From assembly GCF_000502835.1 (NCBI RefSeq), contig NZ_AYVL01000003.1, forward strand, positions 1-64,000: a stretch of 64,000 bases of DNA, in the 5' to 3' direction. Origin of the DNA: Mesorhizobium sp. LSJC280B00. Lineage in GTDB: Bacteria; Pseudomonadota; Alphaproteobacteria; Rhizobiales; Rhizobiaceae. Below are positions 29,079 to 39,564 of the stretch, one piece after another (the first letter of the stretch is position 1; the number at the start of each line of letters is the position of its first letter). The position numbers were made by a program, and so were the translations under genes. The notes beneath the pieces were generated by a model, which was not told the DNA's origin, ran no database searches, and saw only the letters and a program-made list of their open reading frames with translations.

Positions 29079-29825
29079 ATGTCGAAGAGCAACACCATCC
29101 TCTATCTCGACGGCGTGTCGGTTTCCTTCGACGGGTTTCGCGCCATCAACAACCTTTCGCTGGTGCTCGACAAGGGCGAGATGCGGGCGATCATCGGCCC
29201 CAACGGCGCCGGAAAGACGACGATGATGGACATCGTCACCGGCAAGACGCGGCCCGACGCGGGTGAAGTTTTCTTCAACGGTGAGGTCGACCTAACCAAA
29301 CACGACGAGGCCGAAATCGCCATGATGGGCATCGGCCGTAAATTCCAGAAGCCGACCGTCTTCGAAAGCCACACGATCGAGGACAATCTGATGCTGGCGC
29401 TGAAAGGCCCGCGCTCGATCTTCCCGGCACTGTTCCATCGTCGGTCGGCCGCGGACGTGCGGCAGATCGACGACATCCTCGGCATCATCCGGCTTGGCGA
29501 CAAGCGTGACGAACTCGCCGCCAATCTGAGCCACGGCCAAAAGCAATGGCTCGAGATCGGCATGCTTCTGGCGCAGGATCCGAAGCTGCTGCTGGTCGAC
29601 GAACCGGTTGCCGGCATGACCGATGCCGAGACCGAGGAAACCGCGCGGCTGCTCAGGGACATCGCGCGCGACCATTCTGTCATTGTCGTCGAGCACGACA
29701 TGCATTTCGTGCGCGAGCTCGGCGTCAAGGTCACCTGCCTGCACGAAGGCTCGGTGCTTTCCGAGGGCAGTCTCGACTTCGTTTCGGCCGACGAGCGCGT
29801 CGTCGAAGTCTATCTGGGGAGATGA
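29079..29825 (+). CDS. urtD: Urea ABC transporter, ATP-binding protein UrtD
   Basis: A 248-residue ATPase of the LivG type. Walker A is GPNGAGKTT near residue 38, the signature is LSHGQKQWLEIG near residue 152 (typical for this subfamily), and Walker B is LLLVDEPVAGM, followed by the switch histidine in VEHDMHFV. It powers urea import from the cytoplasm as one half of the UrtDE heterodimer. It starts 7 bp after the urtC stop; the nearer ATG at 29071 is immediately followed by a stop in its frame. Confidence 0.95.
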   Translation: MSKSNTILYLDGVSVSFDGFRAINNLSLVLDKGEMRAIIGPNGAGKTTMMDIVTGKTRPDAGEVFFNGEVDLTKHDEAEIAMMGIGRKFQKPTVFESHTIEDNLMLALKGPRSIFPALFHRRSAADVRQIDDILGIIRLGDKRDELAANLSHGQKQWLEIGMLLAQDPKLLLVDEPVAGMTDAETEETARLLRDIARDHSVIVVEHDMHFVRELGVKVTCLHEGSVLSEGSLDFVSADERVVEVYLGR

Positions 29826-29895
29826 ACATGGTCTGGCGCGTTCCGTTCCATCATTTCGACCTTTCGTTCTTCACGCGTTGGAGAAAGCGCTGACC

Positions 29896-30591
29896 ATGCT
29901 CGAAGTCTCCAATGCCACGCTGCACTACGGCGCTGCCCAGGCGCTGCGCGGCGTCTCGCTGAAGGCCGGCGCCGGCAAGATCACCTGCGTGCTCGGCCGC
30001 AACGGCGTCGGCAAGACCAGTTTGATGAGATCGATCGTCGGCCATCACCGGCTGACGAGCGGAAGCGTTGCCTTCGAGGGGAAGGCGCTCGACCGGAGCG
30101 CGGCGTATGATCGCGCCCGGTCGGGCATCGCATTCGTGCCGCAGGGCAGGGAGATATTTCCGCTGCTTACGGTGCGGGAAAATCTCGAATCCGGTTTTGC
30201 GCCGTTGAAGCGCGCCGATCGCAACATTCCCGCTCACGTCTTCGAATTGTTTCCGGTGCTGAAGCAGATGCTCGCGCGCCGCGGCGGCGATCTTTCCGGC
30301 GGCCAGCAGCAGCAGCTTGCCATCGGCAGGGCGCTGGTGATGCGGCCGAAGCTGCTGGTGCTCGACGAGCCGACCGAAGGCATCCAGCCGTCGATCATCA
30401 AGGACATCGGCCGCGCCGTCCGCTATCTGCGCGACCAGGCCGGCATTGCGGTGCTTTTGGTCGAACAATATCTCGATTTCTGCCGGGAATTGGCCGACGA
30501 GGTCAATATCATGGACCGCGGCCAGATCGTCCATACCGGCCCCGCCGAGGATCTCGACCGGGCGGACGTCCGCAAATTCCTGACTGTCTGA
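29896..30591 (+). CDS. urtE: Urea ABC transporter, ATP-binding protein UrtE
   Basis: A 231-residue ATPase of the LivF type. Walker A GRNGVGKTS lies near residue 35, the signature LSGGQQQQLAIGRAL near residue 136, Walker B LLVLDEPTEGIQPS and the switch H region VLLVEQYLDF, where the usual His is Gln (VEQ), a normal feature of the LivF family. It ends the operon; no urease genes (ureABC or ureDEFG) follow in the window. The gap to urtD is 70 bp. Confidence 0.94.
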   Translation: MLEVSNATLHYGAAQALRGVSLKAGAGKITCVLGRNGVGKTSLMRSIVGHHRLTSGSVAFEGKALDRSAAYDRARSGIAFVPQGREIFPLLTVRENLESGFAPLKRADRNIPAHVFELFPVLKQMLARRGGDLSGGQQQQLAIGRALVMRPKLLVLDEPTEGIQPSIIKDIGRAVRYLRDQAGIAVLLVEQYLDFCRELADEVNIMDRGQIVHTGPAEDLDRADVRKFLTV

Positions 30592-30808
30592 ATTCTTATT
30601 GATTCCATTGGTTTGCAACTCTGGCGCGCCGAAGATTGCGTGCTAGATTTTGCTTGGCCTTGGTGAGTCGGCCGCTTTCCGTACCAGTTCCAATTTGGCA
30701 GATCAGGGGAAGGCGCGGGCCGCGCCGGCACGCTTGCGCGCAAGCCGTTCCCTTCCAGCGATCTGTTGTCGTCCAACATTTCGGGTGCTTGGGAGCCAGG
30801 GCTAGACG

Positions 30809-31009
30809 ATGGAGCGCTATGTCGAGGACTACCAGAAACGACGGCTCACGGAGCGCGTCGATATCCTAACAGCCATCAACATTCTGAAATCGCAGGGGTA
30901 TGACCACGACGAACTCATCGCGGAGATCACCAAGGTCTTCTATGTCGACCTCGATGCTTTCAACGAGATCGTCAGGGTTGATCGGCGTCCGGACGAACGC
31001 GCCGCATAG
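30809..31009 (+). CDS. Small conserved hypothetical protein
   Basis: A 66-residue soluble, acidic-helical protein (MERYVEDYQKRRLTERVDILTAINILKSQGYDHDELIAEITKVF...). No signal peptide or membrane segment. The helix-rich pattern suggests a small helical bundle, but the family is unrecognised. A weak GA-rich stretch precedes the ATG. It lies 217 bp downstream of urtE on the same strand, so co-regulation with urea transport is possible but not shown. Confidence 0.6.
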   Translation: MERYVEDYQKRRLTERVDILTAINILKSQGYDHDELIAEITKVFYVDLDAFNEIVRVDRRPDERAA

Positions 31010-31055
31010 CCGGTAGTTTAGGACCAAGCCAGGCGGACCACCGACAGCGGGGGCG

Positions 31056-31862
31056 TCAGCCTGCGACCCGCTTCATCAGCGCGATGGCGCCGAATGGAGC
31101 GCGGACCTTGCCCTCGGTGATGAAGTAGACGAACACATCGCGTGGCTTGACCGGCGCGTCGGTTGAAGGATCGGCGCGCGACAGGTCGGCCGGCACCTTG
31201 CCTTCCGCCCAGGTTTTTGCGCGCGCCGCCCATTCGTCGAGCGCCTTTGGCGTATAGCAATCGGGATTGTCGTCGCTGCCGGTCTGCAGCCGCGCATAGA
31301 TGAAATCGCCGGTAACGTCGGCAATCCCCGGATATTTGGCGTGGTCGGCATAGACGATGGCGGCCTTGTGCTTTCGCGCCAAGGCGGCGAACTCCGGCAC
31401 GATGAAGCTGTCGTTGCGCACCTCGACCGCGTGGCGCAGCGCAACGCCGTCCTGCTTTTCCGGCAACAGCTTGAGGAAGGCCTCGAAATCGTCCGGGTCG
31501 AATTTCTTGGTCGGCGCGAACTGCCACAGGATCGGCCCGAGCTTGTCGCCAAGTGCCGCGACGCCCGACCCGAGGAAGCGCATGATCGATTCCCCGGCCT
31601 CGCCGAGCACGCGGCGGTTGGTGACGAAGCGGTTGCCCTTCAGCGAATAGACGAAACCATCCGGCGCCTCGTTGGCCCATTTGACGAAGGTCGGCTCCTT
31701 GAAGCTCGAATAATAGGTGCCGTTGACCTCGATAGTGAGCACCTGCCGGCTGGCATAATGCAGTTGCTTGGCCTTCGACAATTTGTCCGGGTAGAAGGAC
31801 GTGTCCCACGGCTCGAAGGTCCAGCCGCCCATGCCGGCGCGGATTGTTCCTGATTGAGTCAT
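31056..31862 (-). CDS. DUF72 family protein
   Basis: A 268-residue soluble protein of the DUF72 (YecE-like) family, which adopts a TIM-barrel fold. The N-terminal IRAGMGGWTFEPWDTSFYPDKLSKAKQLHYASRQVLTIEVNGTYYS is typical, as are GPILWQFAPTKKFD and AVEVRNDSFIVPEFAALARKHKAAIVYAD; the closing region DVFVYFITEGKVRAPFGAIALM is also characteristic. Function is unknown. The ATG at 31862 is preferred, since upstream extensions are not family-like. The GNAT gene lies just upstream on the same strand. Confidence 0.85.
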   Translation of the reverse strand: MTQSGTIRAGMGGWTFEPWDTSFYPDKLSKAKQLHYASRQVLTIEVNGTYYSSFKEPTFVKWANEAPDGFVYSLKGNRFVTNRRVLGEAGESIMRFLGSGVAALGDKLGPILWQFAPTKKFDPDDFEAFLKLLPEKQDGVALRHAVEVRNDSFIVPEFAALARKHKAAIVYADHAKYPGIADVTGDFIYARLQTGSDDNPDCYTPKALDEWAARAKTWAEGKVPADLSRADPSTDAPVKPRDVFVYFITEGKVRAPFGAIALMKRVAG

Positions 31863-31890
31863 GGTCGTCCTCCCGGTTTGCAGAAAAGGA

Positions 31891-32355
31891 TCACGCGATG
31901 GCGGTCGTCTCGACGGCTTTCGCCATGTCGACGACCGTCCATCCTGGCCGATATGGATTGGGCCGGCGACCCGTTTCGCGAAAGCCGTAGGCCTTATACA
32001 ACGAAACGTTCCGTTCCATTCTGGCATTGGTGTAGAGTCGGATTTCCGGCAAGCTCCACAAGCGCGTCTGTCGCTCGGCCCAGTTGAGCAGCCCGATGCC
32101 GAAACCCTTGCCCTGAAAGGCGGGCGCAACGGCGACGCTGAAGATCATTGTATGGTCCGCATGTCGTTCGAGAACGATCAAGCCGGCCGGCTGTCCGTCC
32201 TGCTCCGAAAGCCAGACCTCGCCGCGTTCTATGCGCGGCGCATAGTCCTCGGTGACCGGGATCGGCGGTGCGCCGAGCAGGGCAGTGTAGGGCGCGTAGG
32301 CGTCGGTGGTGAGCGAGATCACCATGGGGAGATCATCGGCCCGAGCGGCTCTCAT
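31891..32355 (-). CDS. GNAT family N-acetyltransferase
   Basis: A 154-residue acetyltransferase. MRAARADDLPMVISLTTDAYAPY begins the fold, and VAPAFQGKGFGIGLLNWAE contains the acetyl-CoA-binding Q/R-x-x-G-x-G/A motif, with LYTNARMERNVSLYKAYGFRETGRR in the C-terminal half. Substrate is unknown. The ATG at 32355 lies directly after the stop of the upstream DUF302 gene (TGATCATG arrangement), so the two are probably cotranscribed. Confidence 0.88.
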   Translation of the reverse strand: MRAARADDLPMVISLTTDAYAPYTALLGAPPIPVTEDYAPRIERGEVWLSEQDGQPAGLIVLERHADHTMIFSVAVAPAFQGKGFGIGLLNWAERQTRLWSLPEIRLYTNARMERNVSLYKAYGFRETGRRPNPYRPGWTVVDMAKAVETTAIA

Positions 32356-32357
32356 GA

Positions 32358-32767
32358 TCAAAACTGGCCCGCGCCGGCAGCGGCCGCAATCACCTTGTCC
32401 ATGCCGGCCGCTATCGCGGCGACGGCATTGCGACTGGCGTCGCCCAAGCCGTGGCGCTCGGCGAGCCAGTGCGCGTCATTGTAAGAGAGCCAGACCTTGC
32501 CTTGCTCGTCCTCCCAGGCCAGTGCCTTGACCGGCAGATCGATGCCGGCAAGCTGCCGGTCCTGCATCAGCGGCGTGCCGCCTTTCGGGTTGCCAAAAAT
32601 CAGAAGCTGGGTCGGACGCAGGGAAGCTTCGACACTGCGCGCACCGGCGGCGTGGTCAATGCGGGCGAAGACCAGCAATCCTGCACGTTCCACAGTCCCG
32701 ACCAGGCGATCGATCGTTTCGGCCACGCCGAAGCGGCTTTGGAGCGTGATGAGACCGTTCTTTACCA

Positions 32768-32768
<1 letters not shown>
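32358..32768 (-). CDS. DUF302 domain protein
   Basis: A 136-residue protein of the DUF302 family, with LITLQSRFGVAETIDRLVGTVERAGLLVFARIDHAAGA and FGNPKGGTPLMQDRQLAGIDLPVKALAWED, the core of the domain. No metal ligand set is obvious. Its ATG at 32768 shares one base with the uvrA stop (TGATG), implying coupling downstream of uvrA. A GTG at 32771 would add one residue. A function is unknown. Confidence 0.85.
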
Positions 32769-35689
<2,921 letters not shown>

Positions 35690-35840
35690 CGCCGGTCGCC
35701 GCCTCAGAATCTGGAATTCGTGGGATGGGCGGGTTTTCCCGACCACCCCCTATGTAGGCAATTTCGCCGCCTTTTCGAGAGACGCCACAACTCTCGACCA
35801 AAGCGTTTAACCGCCTTTCGCGCGAACGGGCAAGCGGAAA

Positions 35841-35855
35841 GAACAAAGGCCGAAC
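35841..35855 (-). promoter_or_regulatory. LexA (SOS) box for uvrA
   Basis: GAAC (35841-35844), seven bases, then GAAC (35852-35855); read from the minus strand this is GTTC-N7-GTTC, the exact LexA operator of alphaproteobacteria. It lies 152 bp upstream of the uvrA start on the coding strand's upstream side, where the promoter is expected. uvrA is a classic SOS gene. Confidence 0.85.
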
Positions 35856-35881
35856 ACGCTCCTGACAAAAGCTGCCCGTGG

Positions 35882-35988
35882 GGCCGGCTTCCCAAAACGT
35901 CTCGCGATCACATTTTTCGGTAATCGGCTATTCAAGGTTGACGTCCCTGCACCGTGGGGGCAGACTCCAGACGTCAACGAAGCCGGCC
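35882..35988. other. Nested inverted repeats, possible structured RNA
   Basis: GGCCGGCTTC (35882-35891) pairs perfectly with GAAGCCGGCC (35979-35988), and within that span GTTGACGTC (35937-35945) pairs with GACGTCAAC (35970-35978). The second stem abuts the first at its right side. Such nesting over 107 bp could be a structured RNA or an operator array. Neither strand carries a supporting ORF, and I recognise no known RNA family (no tmRNA, RNase P or 6S motif seen). Confidence 0.45.
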
Positions 35989-36310
35989 GTCTTTCGATGG
36001 CCTCGCGGCCTGGGGCTAGCCTGCGAGACGCCGCGGGTTATGCGATGAGCGCTTCGACGACGACAGTCGCAACCAACAGAAGGAGAGCAGAGGCATGACT
36101 CCACCGGATTGTTCGTTGAGGCTCCACGTGTCGCTGGAGCCGCGGCAGGTGTAAGTGGCCAGGGTCAGGCGTTTTCGCTGCCCGCCAAACGGACCTGCTG
36201 ATCCCCATAAAATCAGAGACTGCTAGTCGGATCGTCGGCTGAATGCCGCGAAGCATCCGAAATAAAATGCCGGCAGTACACTCCCGGCAATTTGGATTTC
36301 AGATCCAAGA

Positions 36311-36343
36311 AGCCCCGTCAGTTGCAAACGCAATGGCGGGGCT
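36311..36343 (-). terminator. Hairpin downstream of the small secreted gene, possible terminator
   Basis: Read on the minus strand, AGCCCCG pairs with CGGGGCT over an internal TTGC/GCAA hairpin, followed by TCTT. It lies 43 bp after the last gene of the clpP-side minus transcript. The T-run is short, so termination is uncertain. Confidence 0.45.
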
Positions 36344-36385
36344 GTTCGTTTGAAGCGCAATATTTGTGGTTCACACCAGGCGAGC

Positions 36386-36682
36386 TTAGCGGCTGGAGGG
36401 CCTGATCCCGCCGGTAGCGACATCGATGGTGATGCTACCGGAAATCCGAACGTCGGTATCGCCAATCTTGAAGGTGCCGTTGCCGCTGCCTGGAGCCATA
36501 TCGTCAGGCTCAGGCCGCGGCGCTGGCTCGGCGATGCGATAATCGCTGGTCACACCGGGCAGGGCGCCCCTTTGCGAAGACATCGAATTATCTTGGGCAA
36601 GTGCCATACCCACCAGCATGTTCGTGCCGGCTACGGTAGCGATAGCAAGGCATAACAGGCTGGACGAGCGGCTGGCGGTCAT
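36386..36682 (-). CDS. Small secreted protein of unknown function
   Basis: A 98-residue protein with signal peptide MTASRSSSLLCLAIATVAGTNMLVGMALA, then a Pro/Asp-rich mature part (RIAEPAPRPEPDDMAPGSGNG) and a strand-like GTFKIGDTDVRISGSITIDV. The family is unknown. A longer start at 36784, overlapping the clpP stop as ATGA, would give 132 residues, but the extra 34 residues would precede the signal peptide. It follows clpP on the same strand. Confidence 0.55.
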   Translation of the reverse strand: MTASRSSSLLCLAIATVAGTNMLVGMALAQDNSMSSQRGALPGVTSDYRIAEPAPRPEPDDMAPGSGNGTFKIGDTDVRISGSITIDVATGGIRPSSR

Positions 36683-36780
36683 CGCCGGACTATAGTGCCG
36701 CGATAGCGGCAAGACCAGACCGATGTCGCTGAAATTGCGGGCGCTCAATCGCGTCAGTTCCGTCCGCCGGCCCGGCTCGT

Positions 36781-37386
36781 TCATGCGGCCTGCTTGCGAG
36801 TGTCGAAAACATGGTCGACGAGGCCCCAATCCTTGGCCTCCTGCGCGGTCATGAAAAAGTCGCGGTCGAGCGTGCGTTCCACTTCTTCGTAGGTGCGGCC
36901 GCAATGGCGGGCGTAAAGATCGGTCATGCGCCGCTTGGTGCGAAGGATGCCCTCGGCATGGCGCTGGATATCGGAGGCTTGGCCCTGGAAACCGCCGAGA
37001 GGCTGATGCAGCACGATGCTGGTGTTGGGTAGCGCGATCCGCCGCCCCGGTGTGCCGGCCATCAAAAGGAACGAGGCCATCGAGGCGGCGAAGCCCATAC
37101 AAACCGTGGAGACCGGGCAGCTGATATACTGCATCGTATCGTAGATCGCGAAACCGCTGGTCACCACGCCACCCGGCGAGTTGATATAAAGCGAGACCTC
37201 CTTGTCGGGATTGTCGGATTCCAACGACAGAAGCTGGGCGCAGACCAGCGCCGAGGTGCCGTCGTCGATCGCCCCGTTGATGAAGATAATGCGCTCGCGC
37301 AGCAGCCGCGAAAATATGTCGAAGGCACGTTCGCCGCGGCTCGACTGCTCGATCACCATCGGCACCAGATTGGCAAGGCCGCTCAT
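36781..37386 (-). CDS. clpP: ATP-dependent Clp protease proteolytic subunit, paralogue
   Basis: A 201-residue serine protease subunit of the 14-mer Clp barrel. The catalytic triad is complete: S102 in GFAASMAS, H127 in LHQPLGG and D176 in LDRDFF, with the same spacing as E. coli ClpP (111/136/185). It differs from the standard bacterial ClpP sequence at many positions, and no clpX, clpA or trigger-factor gene is adjacent, which suggests one of the extra ClpP copies common in rhizobia. It has no obvious propeptide. Its exact ATPase partner is unknown. Confidence 0.93.
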   Translation of the reverse strand: MSGLANLVPMVIEQSSRGERAFDIFSRLLRERIIFINGAIDDGTSALVCAQLLSLESDNPDKEVSLYINSPGGVVTSGFAIYDTMQYISCPVSTVCMGFAASMASFLLMAGTPGRRIALPNTSIVLHQPLGGFQGQASDIQRHAEGILRTKRRMTDLYARHCGRTYEEVERTLDRDFFMTAQEAKDWGLVDHVFDTRKQAA

Positions 37387-37412
37387 CGGTTGTCTCCGTT
37401 GACTGTTGTCGT

Positions 37413-37937
37413 TCAGGCCGCGCGCAGGAAGAGGCGCGGGGTGTTTGCGGCGATCTGCTTGTGCCTGGGAGTGCGCGCTTCAAAGGAAAGCCGGCAACCG
37501 GCGCCTGGCATCGCGATCTCCGGCACTGCTGCCCGAGCAAAACCATCATGGACGATGCGCAGATGCGTGCCGCCGGAAACGGTGCGGTCGAGCGTAAAGG
37601 TGACGATGCTGTCCACTGGGCTGTCGTTCATTGCGCTGTCCAGGGGACTGCCGGGCGGCACCTGCGTATCGCCGGGCGCCGGCCGCTCCCGCCAGGAATA
37701 GCGCAGCAGCCGTCCGGGATCCGCGTCGAGGATTTCGCACTCGATCGGCGCATTCGGCGCTTTAAAGGCAAAGCGGTTGCCGATTTCGGGCTTGATGTCG
37801 TTCGGCATCATCCAGGCCGCGAGCAGGTCCGGCACCGTCAGCGCCCGCCACACCTTTTCCGGCGGCTCGGGCAGCTCGCACTCGAACTCGATCTTGTCTG
37901 CGGCCATTTCGGCGCGTTCTTTGCCTCGGCTGGTCAT
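37413..37937 (-). CDS. SRPBCC/AHSA1-domain protein
   Basis: A 174-residue protein with the START/AHSA1 (activator of Hsp90 ATPase-like) fold: [47 protein letters not shown] at the N-terminus and [24 protein letters not shown] in the middle. Such proteins bind hydrophobic ligands in a helix-grip cavity. It lies directly downstream of an ArsR-family regulator with an ATGA overlap, a very common pair in alphaproteobacteria. The ligand is unknown. Confidence 0.85.
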   Translation of the reverse strand: MTSRGKERAEMAADKIEFECELPEPPEKVWRALTVPDLLAAWMMPNDIKPEIGNRFAFKAPNAPIECEILDADPGRLLRYSWRERPAPGDTQVPPGSPLDSAMNDSPVDSIVTFTLDRTVSGGTHLRIVHDGFARAAVPEIAMPGAGCRLSFEARTPRHKQIAANTPRLFLRAA

Positions 37938-38248
37938 TGGTCCATGTCCTTCAAAACCGTCTTGAGCCTTTCGATGCGCTCTGGCCAGAACGCACGGTAG
38001 CGTTCGATCCAGCCGAGCAGTGGCGCAAGCCCCTTCGGATCGATGCGGTAATAGGCGTTGCGACCGGCCCGGCGCTCGACCACGAGGCCGGCGCCGCGCA
38101 GCACTGCGAGATGTTGCGATACCGCCGGCTGCGATACCGGTATGCCAGTGCGCAGTTCCGACACCGTCATCTCGCCGTCGGCGAGCCGCTCATAGACGGC
38201 GCGACGCGTTGGATCCGCTAGTGCCCGAAAAATGTCTGCTTCGATCAT
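37934..38248 (-). CDS. ArsR-family transcriptional regulator
   Basis: A 104-residue winged-helix protein: FRALADPTRRAVYERLADGEMTVSELRTGIPVSQPAVSQHLAVLRGAGLVVERRAGRNAYYRI is the canonical ArsR helix-turn-helix and wing. The metal-binding ELCVCDL motif is absent, so it probably responds to something other than metal. A 16-bp palindrome 10 bases upstream is the likely operator. The gene overlaps the SRPBCC gene by 4 bases; both are presumably repressed together. Confidence 0.9.
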   Translation of the reverse strand: MIEADIFRALADPTRRAVYERLADGEMTVSELRTGIPVSQPAVSQHLAVLRGAGLVVERRAGRNAYYRIDPKGLAPLLGWIERYRAFWPERIERLKTVLKDMDQ

Positions 38249-38257
38249 GCCGAAAGC

Positions 38258-38273
38258 ATAAGTCAATACTTAT
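38258..38273. promoter_or_regulatory. Palindromic operator upstream of arsR-type gene
   Basis: ATAAGTCAATACTTAT has perfect 6-bp arms ATAAGT/ACTTAT around CAAT. It overlaps a TTGACT that could serve as -35, 9 bases before the ATG at 38248. Site size and position fit autoregulation by the ArsR protein. Confidence 0.75.
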
Positions 38274-38287
38274 CGGTTTGGCAAGCC

Positions 38288-38325
38288 GTGTTTTTTAAGA
38301 CAGGCGGTGTTTTTTAAGACAGGCG
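38288..38325. repeat. Tandem 19-bp duplication
   Basis: GTGTTTTTTAAGACAGGCG occurs twice in direct succession, 38288-38306 and 38307-38325, without a mismatch. It lies between the arsR-type operator and the end of the cupin gene and looks like a recent slip duplication. Confidence 0.9.
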
Positions 38326-38330
38326 AGGTT

Positions 38331-38720
38331 TTACAAACTCGCTGGAAGCCAGCGTCTCACCATGTCGGGGGATCCGTTGAACGTCGCCTCGAAAACTGGT
38401 GACGCGAGCACAGCATGAATATGAAGCAATTCGGAGCCGACGTTTCGGAAGCCATGTTGCCTGTGCGCGGCAACAACAAGCGACTGTCCGGCAGTCAAGA
38501 CGAGATGCTCTTCGTCGATCCACATCTCGGCCCTGCCAGCGATGACGGTAAGCACTTCCTCGACCGGGTGCCAATGTGTCGGGGCGCCAACCGCGGGTTC
38601 GACCCATTGTTCGAATATGCAAAGTTGAGTTGCGCCGTTGCAGGCCGAGACATGCATGCGGGTCTTTACTCCCGTCCGCCATTCTTCTTGCGGCTGATCG
38701 TCATGCGCAACCATCTTCAT
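38331..38720 (-). CDS. Cupin-domain protein
   Basis: A 129-residue single-cupin protein. The metal-binding pattern is recognisable: THWHPVEEVLTVIAGRAEMWID (HxHxxxxE) in the first cupin motif and HGF plus HIHAVLASP near the end in the second. Substrate is unknown. ATG at 38720 follows a GAGGCG stretch; a longer TTG start at 38783 is possible but unlikely. It lies divergent from ssb. Confidence 0.75.
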   Translation of the reverse strand: MKMVAHDDQPQEEWRTGVKTRMHVSACNGATQLCIFEQWVEPAVGAPTHWHPVEEVLTVIAGRAEMWIDEEHLVLTAGQSLVVAAHRQHGFRNVGSELLHIHAVLASPVFEATFNGSPDMVRRWLPASL

Positions 38721-38786
38721 GCGTTCGCCTCGATCCCATGGTCTGTGGAAATTCGACGCCAAGACACTACTTCTTACTGACAACTA

Positions 38787-38826
38787 TTGACAGTGCAGGG
38801 CCTCTCCTATAGAACGAAAAGAGAAC
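38787..38826 (+). promoter_or_regulatory. ssb promoter region with LexA (SOS) box
   Basis: GAAC (38812-38815), seven bases, then GAAC (38823-38826) is the alphaproteobacterial LexA operator. TTGACA at 38787-38792 and TATAGA at 38808-38813 could be the promoter, with a short 15-bp spacer; the LexA site overlaps the -10. The site is 103 bp upstream of ssb. Confidence 0.8.
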
Positions 38827-38928
38827 AAAAACCTTGTGGGAAAAGGCAGCGACGGCAGGCAGGGATTGTCCATAGCCTGTAAGGTGCGGCGACAAAAATT
38901 CGGTTTCGGATGAGCGCGGAGAAGTATC

Positions 38929-39441
38929 ATGGCGGGTAGCGTCAACAAGGTCATTCTGGTGGGCAACCTCGGGGCGGACCCTGAAATCCGCCGCTTGAAT
39001 TCGGGTGACCCGGTCGTCAACATCCGCATCGCGACGTCGGAAAGCTGGCGCGACAAGACATCCGGAGAGCGCAAGGAAAAGACCGAGTGGCACAATGTCG
39101 TGATCTTCAACGACCAGATCGCCAAGGTGGCCGAGCAGTATCTGAAGAAGGGCATGAAGGTCTATGTCGAGGGCCAGCTGCAGACGCGCAAATGGCAGGA
39201 CCAGACCGGCAATGACCGCTATACGACCGAAGTCGTGTTGCAGAAATTCCGCGGCGAGCTGCAGATGCTCGATGCGCGGGGCGAGGGCGGCGGCCAGGTC
39301 GGCAACTATGCCGGTGGTGGTGCGAGCCGCGGTTCCGATTTCGGCCAGTCCGGCCCGGGCGAAAGTTTCAATCGCGGTGGCGCCAACAAGGGCGGCGGCG
39401 GTGGTTCGTCGCGCGAGCTGGACGACGAAATCCCGTTCTGA
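38929..39441 (+). CDS. ssb: Single-stranded DNA-binding protein
   Basis: A 170-residue SSB. The OB-fold spans residues 1-115, starting [29 protein letters not shown] and including WHNVVIFND and [14 protein letters not shown] Gly-rich linker follows, ending in the acidic tip DDEIPF that recruits repair and replication partners. It protects ssDNA and is regulated by an upstream LexA box here. It stands alone on the plus strand. Confidence 0.96.
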   Translation: MAGSVNKVILVGNLGADPEIRRLNSGDPVVNIRIATSESWRDKTSGERKEKTEWHNVVIFNDQIAKVAEQYLKKGMKVYVEGQLQTRKWQDQTGNDRYTTEVVLQKFRGELQMLDARGEGGGQVGNYAGGGASRGSDFGQSGPGESFNRGGANKGGGGGSSRELDDEIPF

Positions 39442-39500
39442 TTTCCCGGGGCGGACTGCCCTTGCGGCGAAAAGCGCCGGCACCTTGGCCACGAAATGGC

Positions 39501-39531
39501 GTCCCGAAAATCTGTCTTGGATTTTCGGGAC
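39501..39531. repeat. Perfect 12-bp hairpin between ssb and the OsmC gene
   Basis: GTCCCGAAAATC (39501-39512) is repeated inverted as GATTTTCGGGAC (39520-39531) over a 7-base loop. No T-run follows. It is like a small intergenic palindrome or a stability hairpin for ssb mRNA. It lies inside a longer frame that is not used as a start by the OsmC gene. Confidence 0.8.
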
Positions 39532-39564
39532 GTTGTGCGTTTGAGCGGTGAAAGGACGTATCAG

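Larger units (their letters stand above)
35690..36385. other. 700-bp gap with hairpins upstream of uvrA
   Basis: No protein-coding gene is convincing in this gap. It contains the uvrA LexA box, a nested inverted repeat at 35882-35988, and three consecutive hairpins at 36268-36343 (TGCCGG/CCGGCA, TTGGAT/ATCCAA and AGCCCCG/CGGGGCT). One 19-codon frame at 36095-36154 has an AGGAGA upstream but is too short to support. A hydrophobic stretch on the minus strand (36038-36110) has no clear start. Confidence 0.5.

Noticed and set aside
36038-36256. Minus-strand frame ending in a hydrophobic stretch
   Set aside because: No good start or ribosome site close to the hydrophobic part; the rest of the frame has random composition.
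36386-37549. Minus-strand frame of 387 codons overlapping clpP
   Set aside because: Only its last 98 residues, starting at the signal peptide, look like a protein; the earlier part is an out-of-frame reading of clpP.
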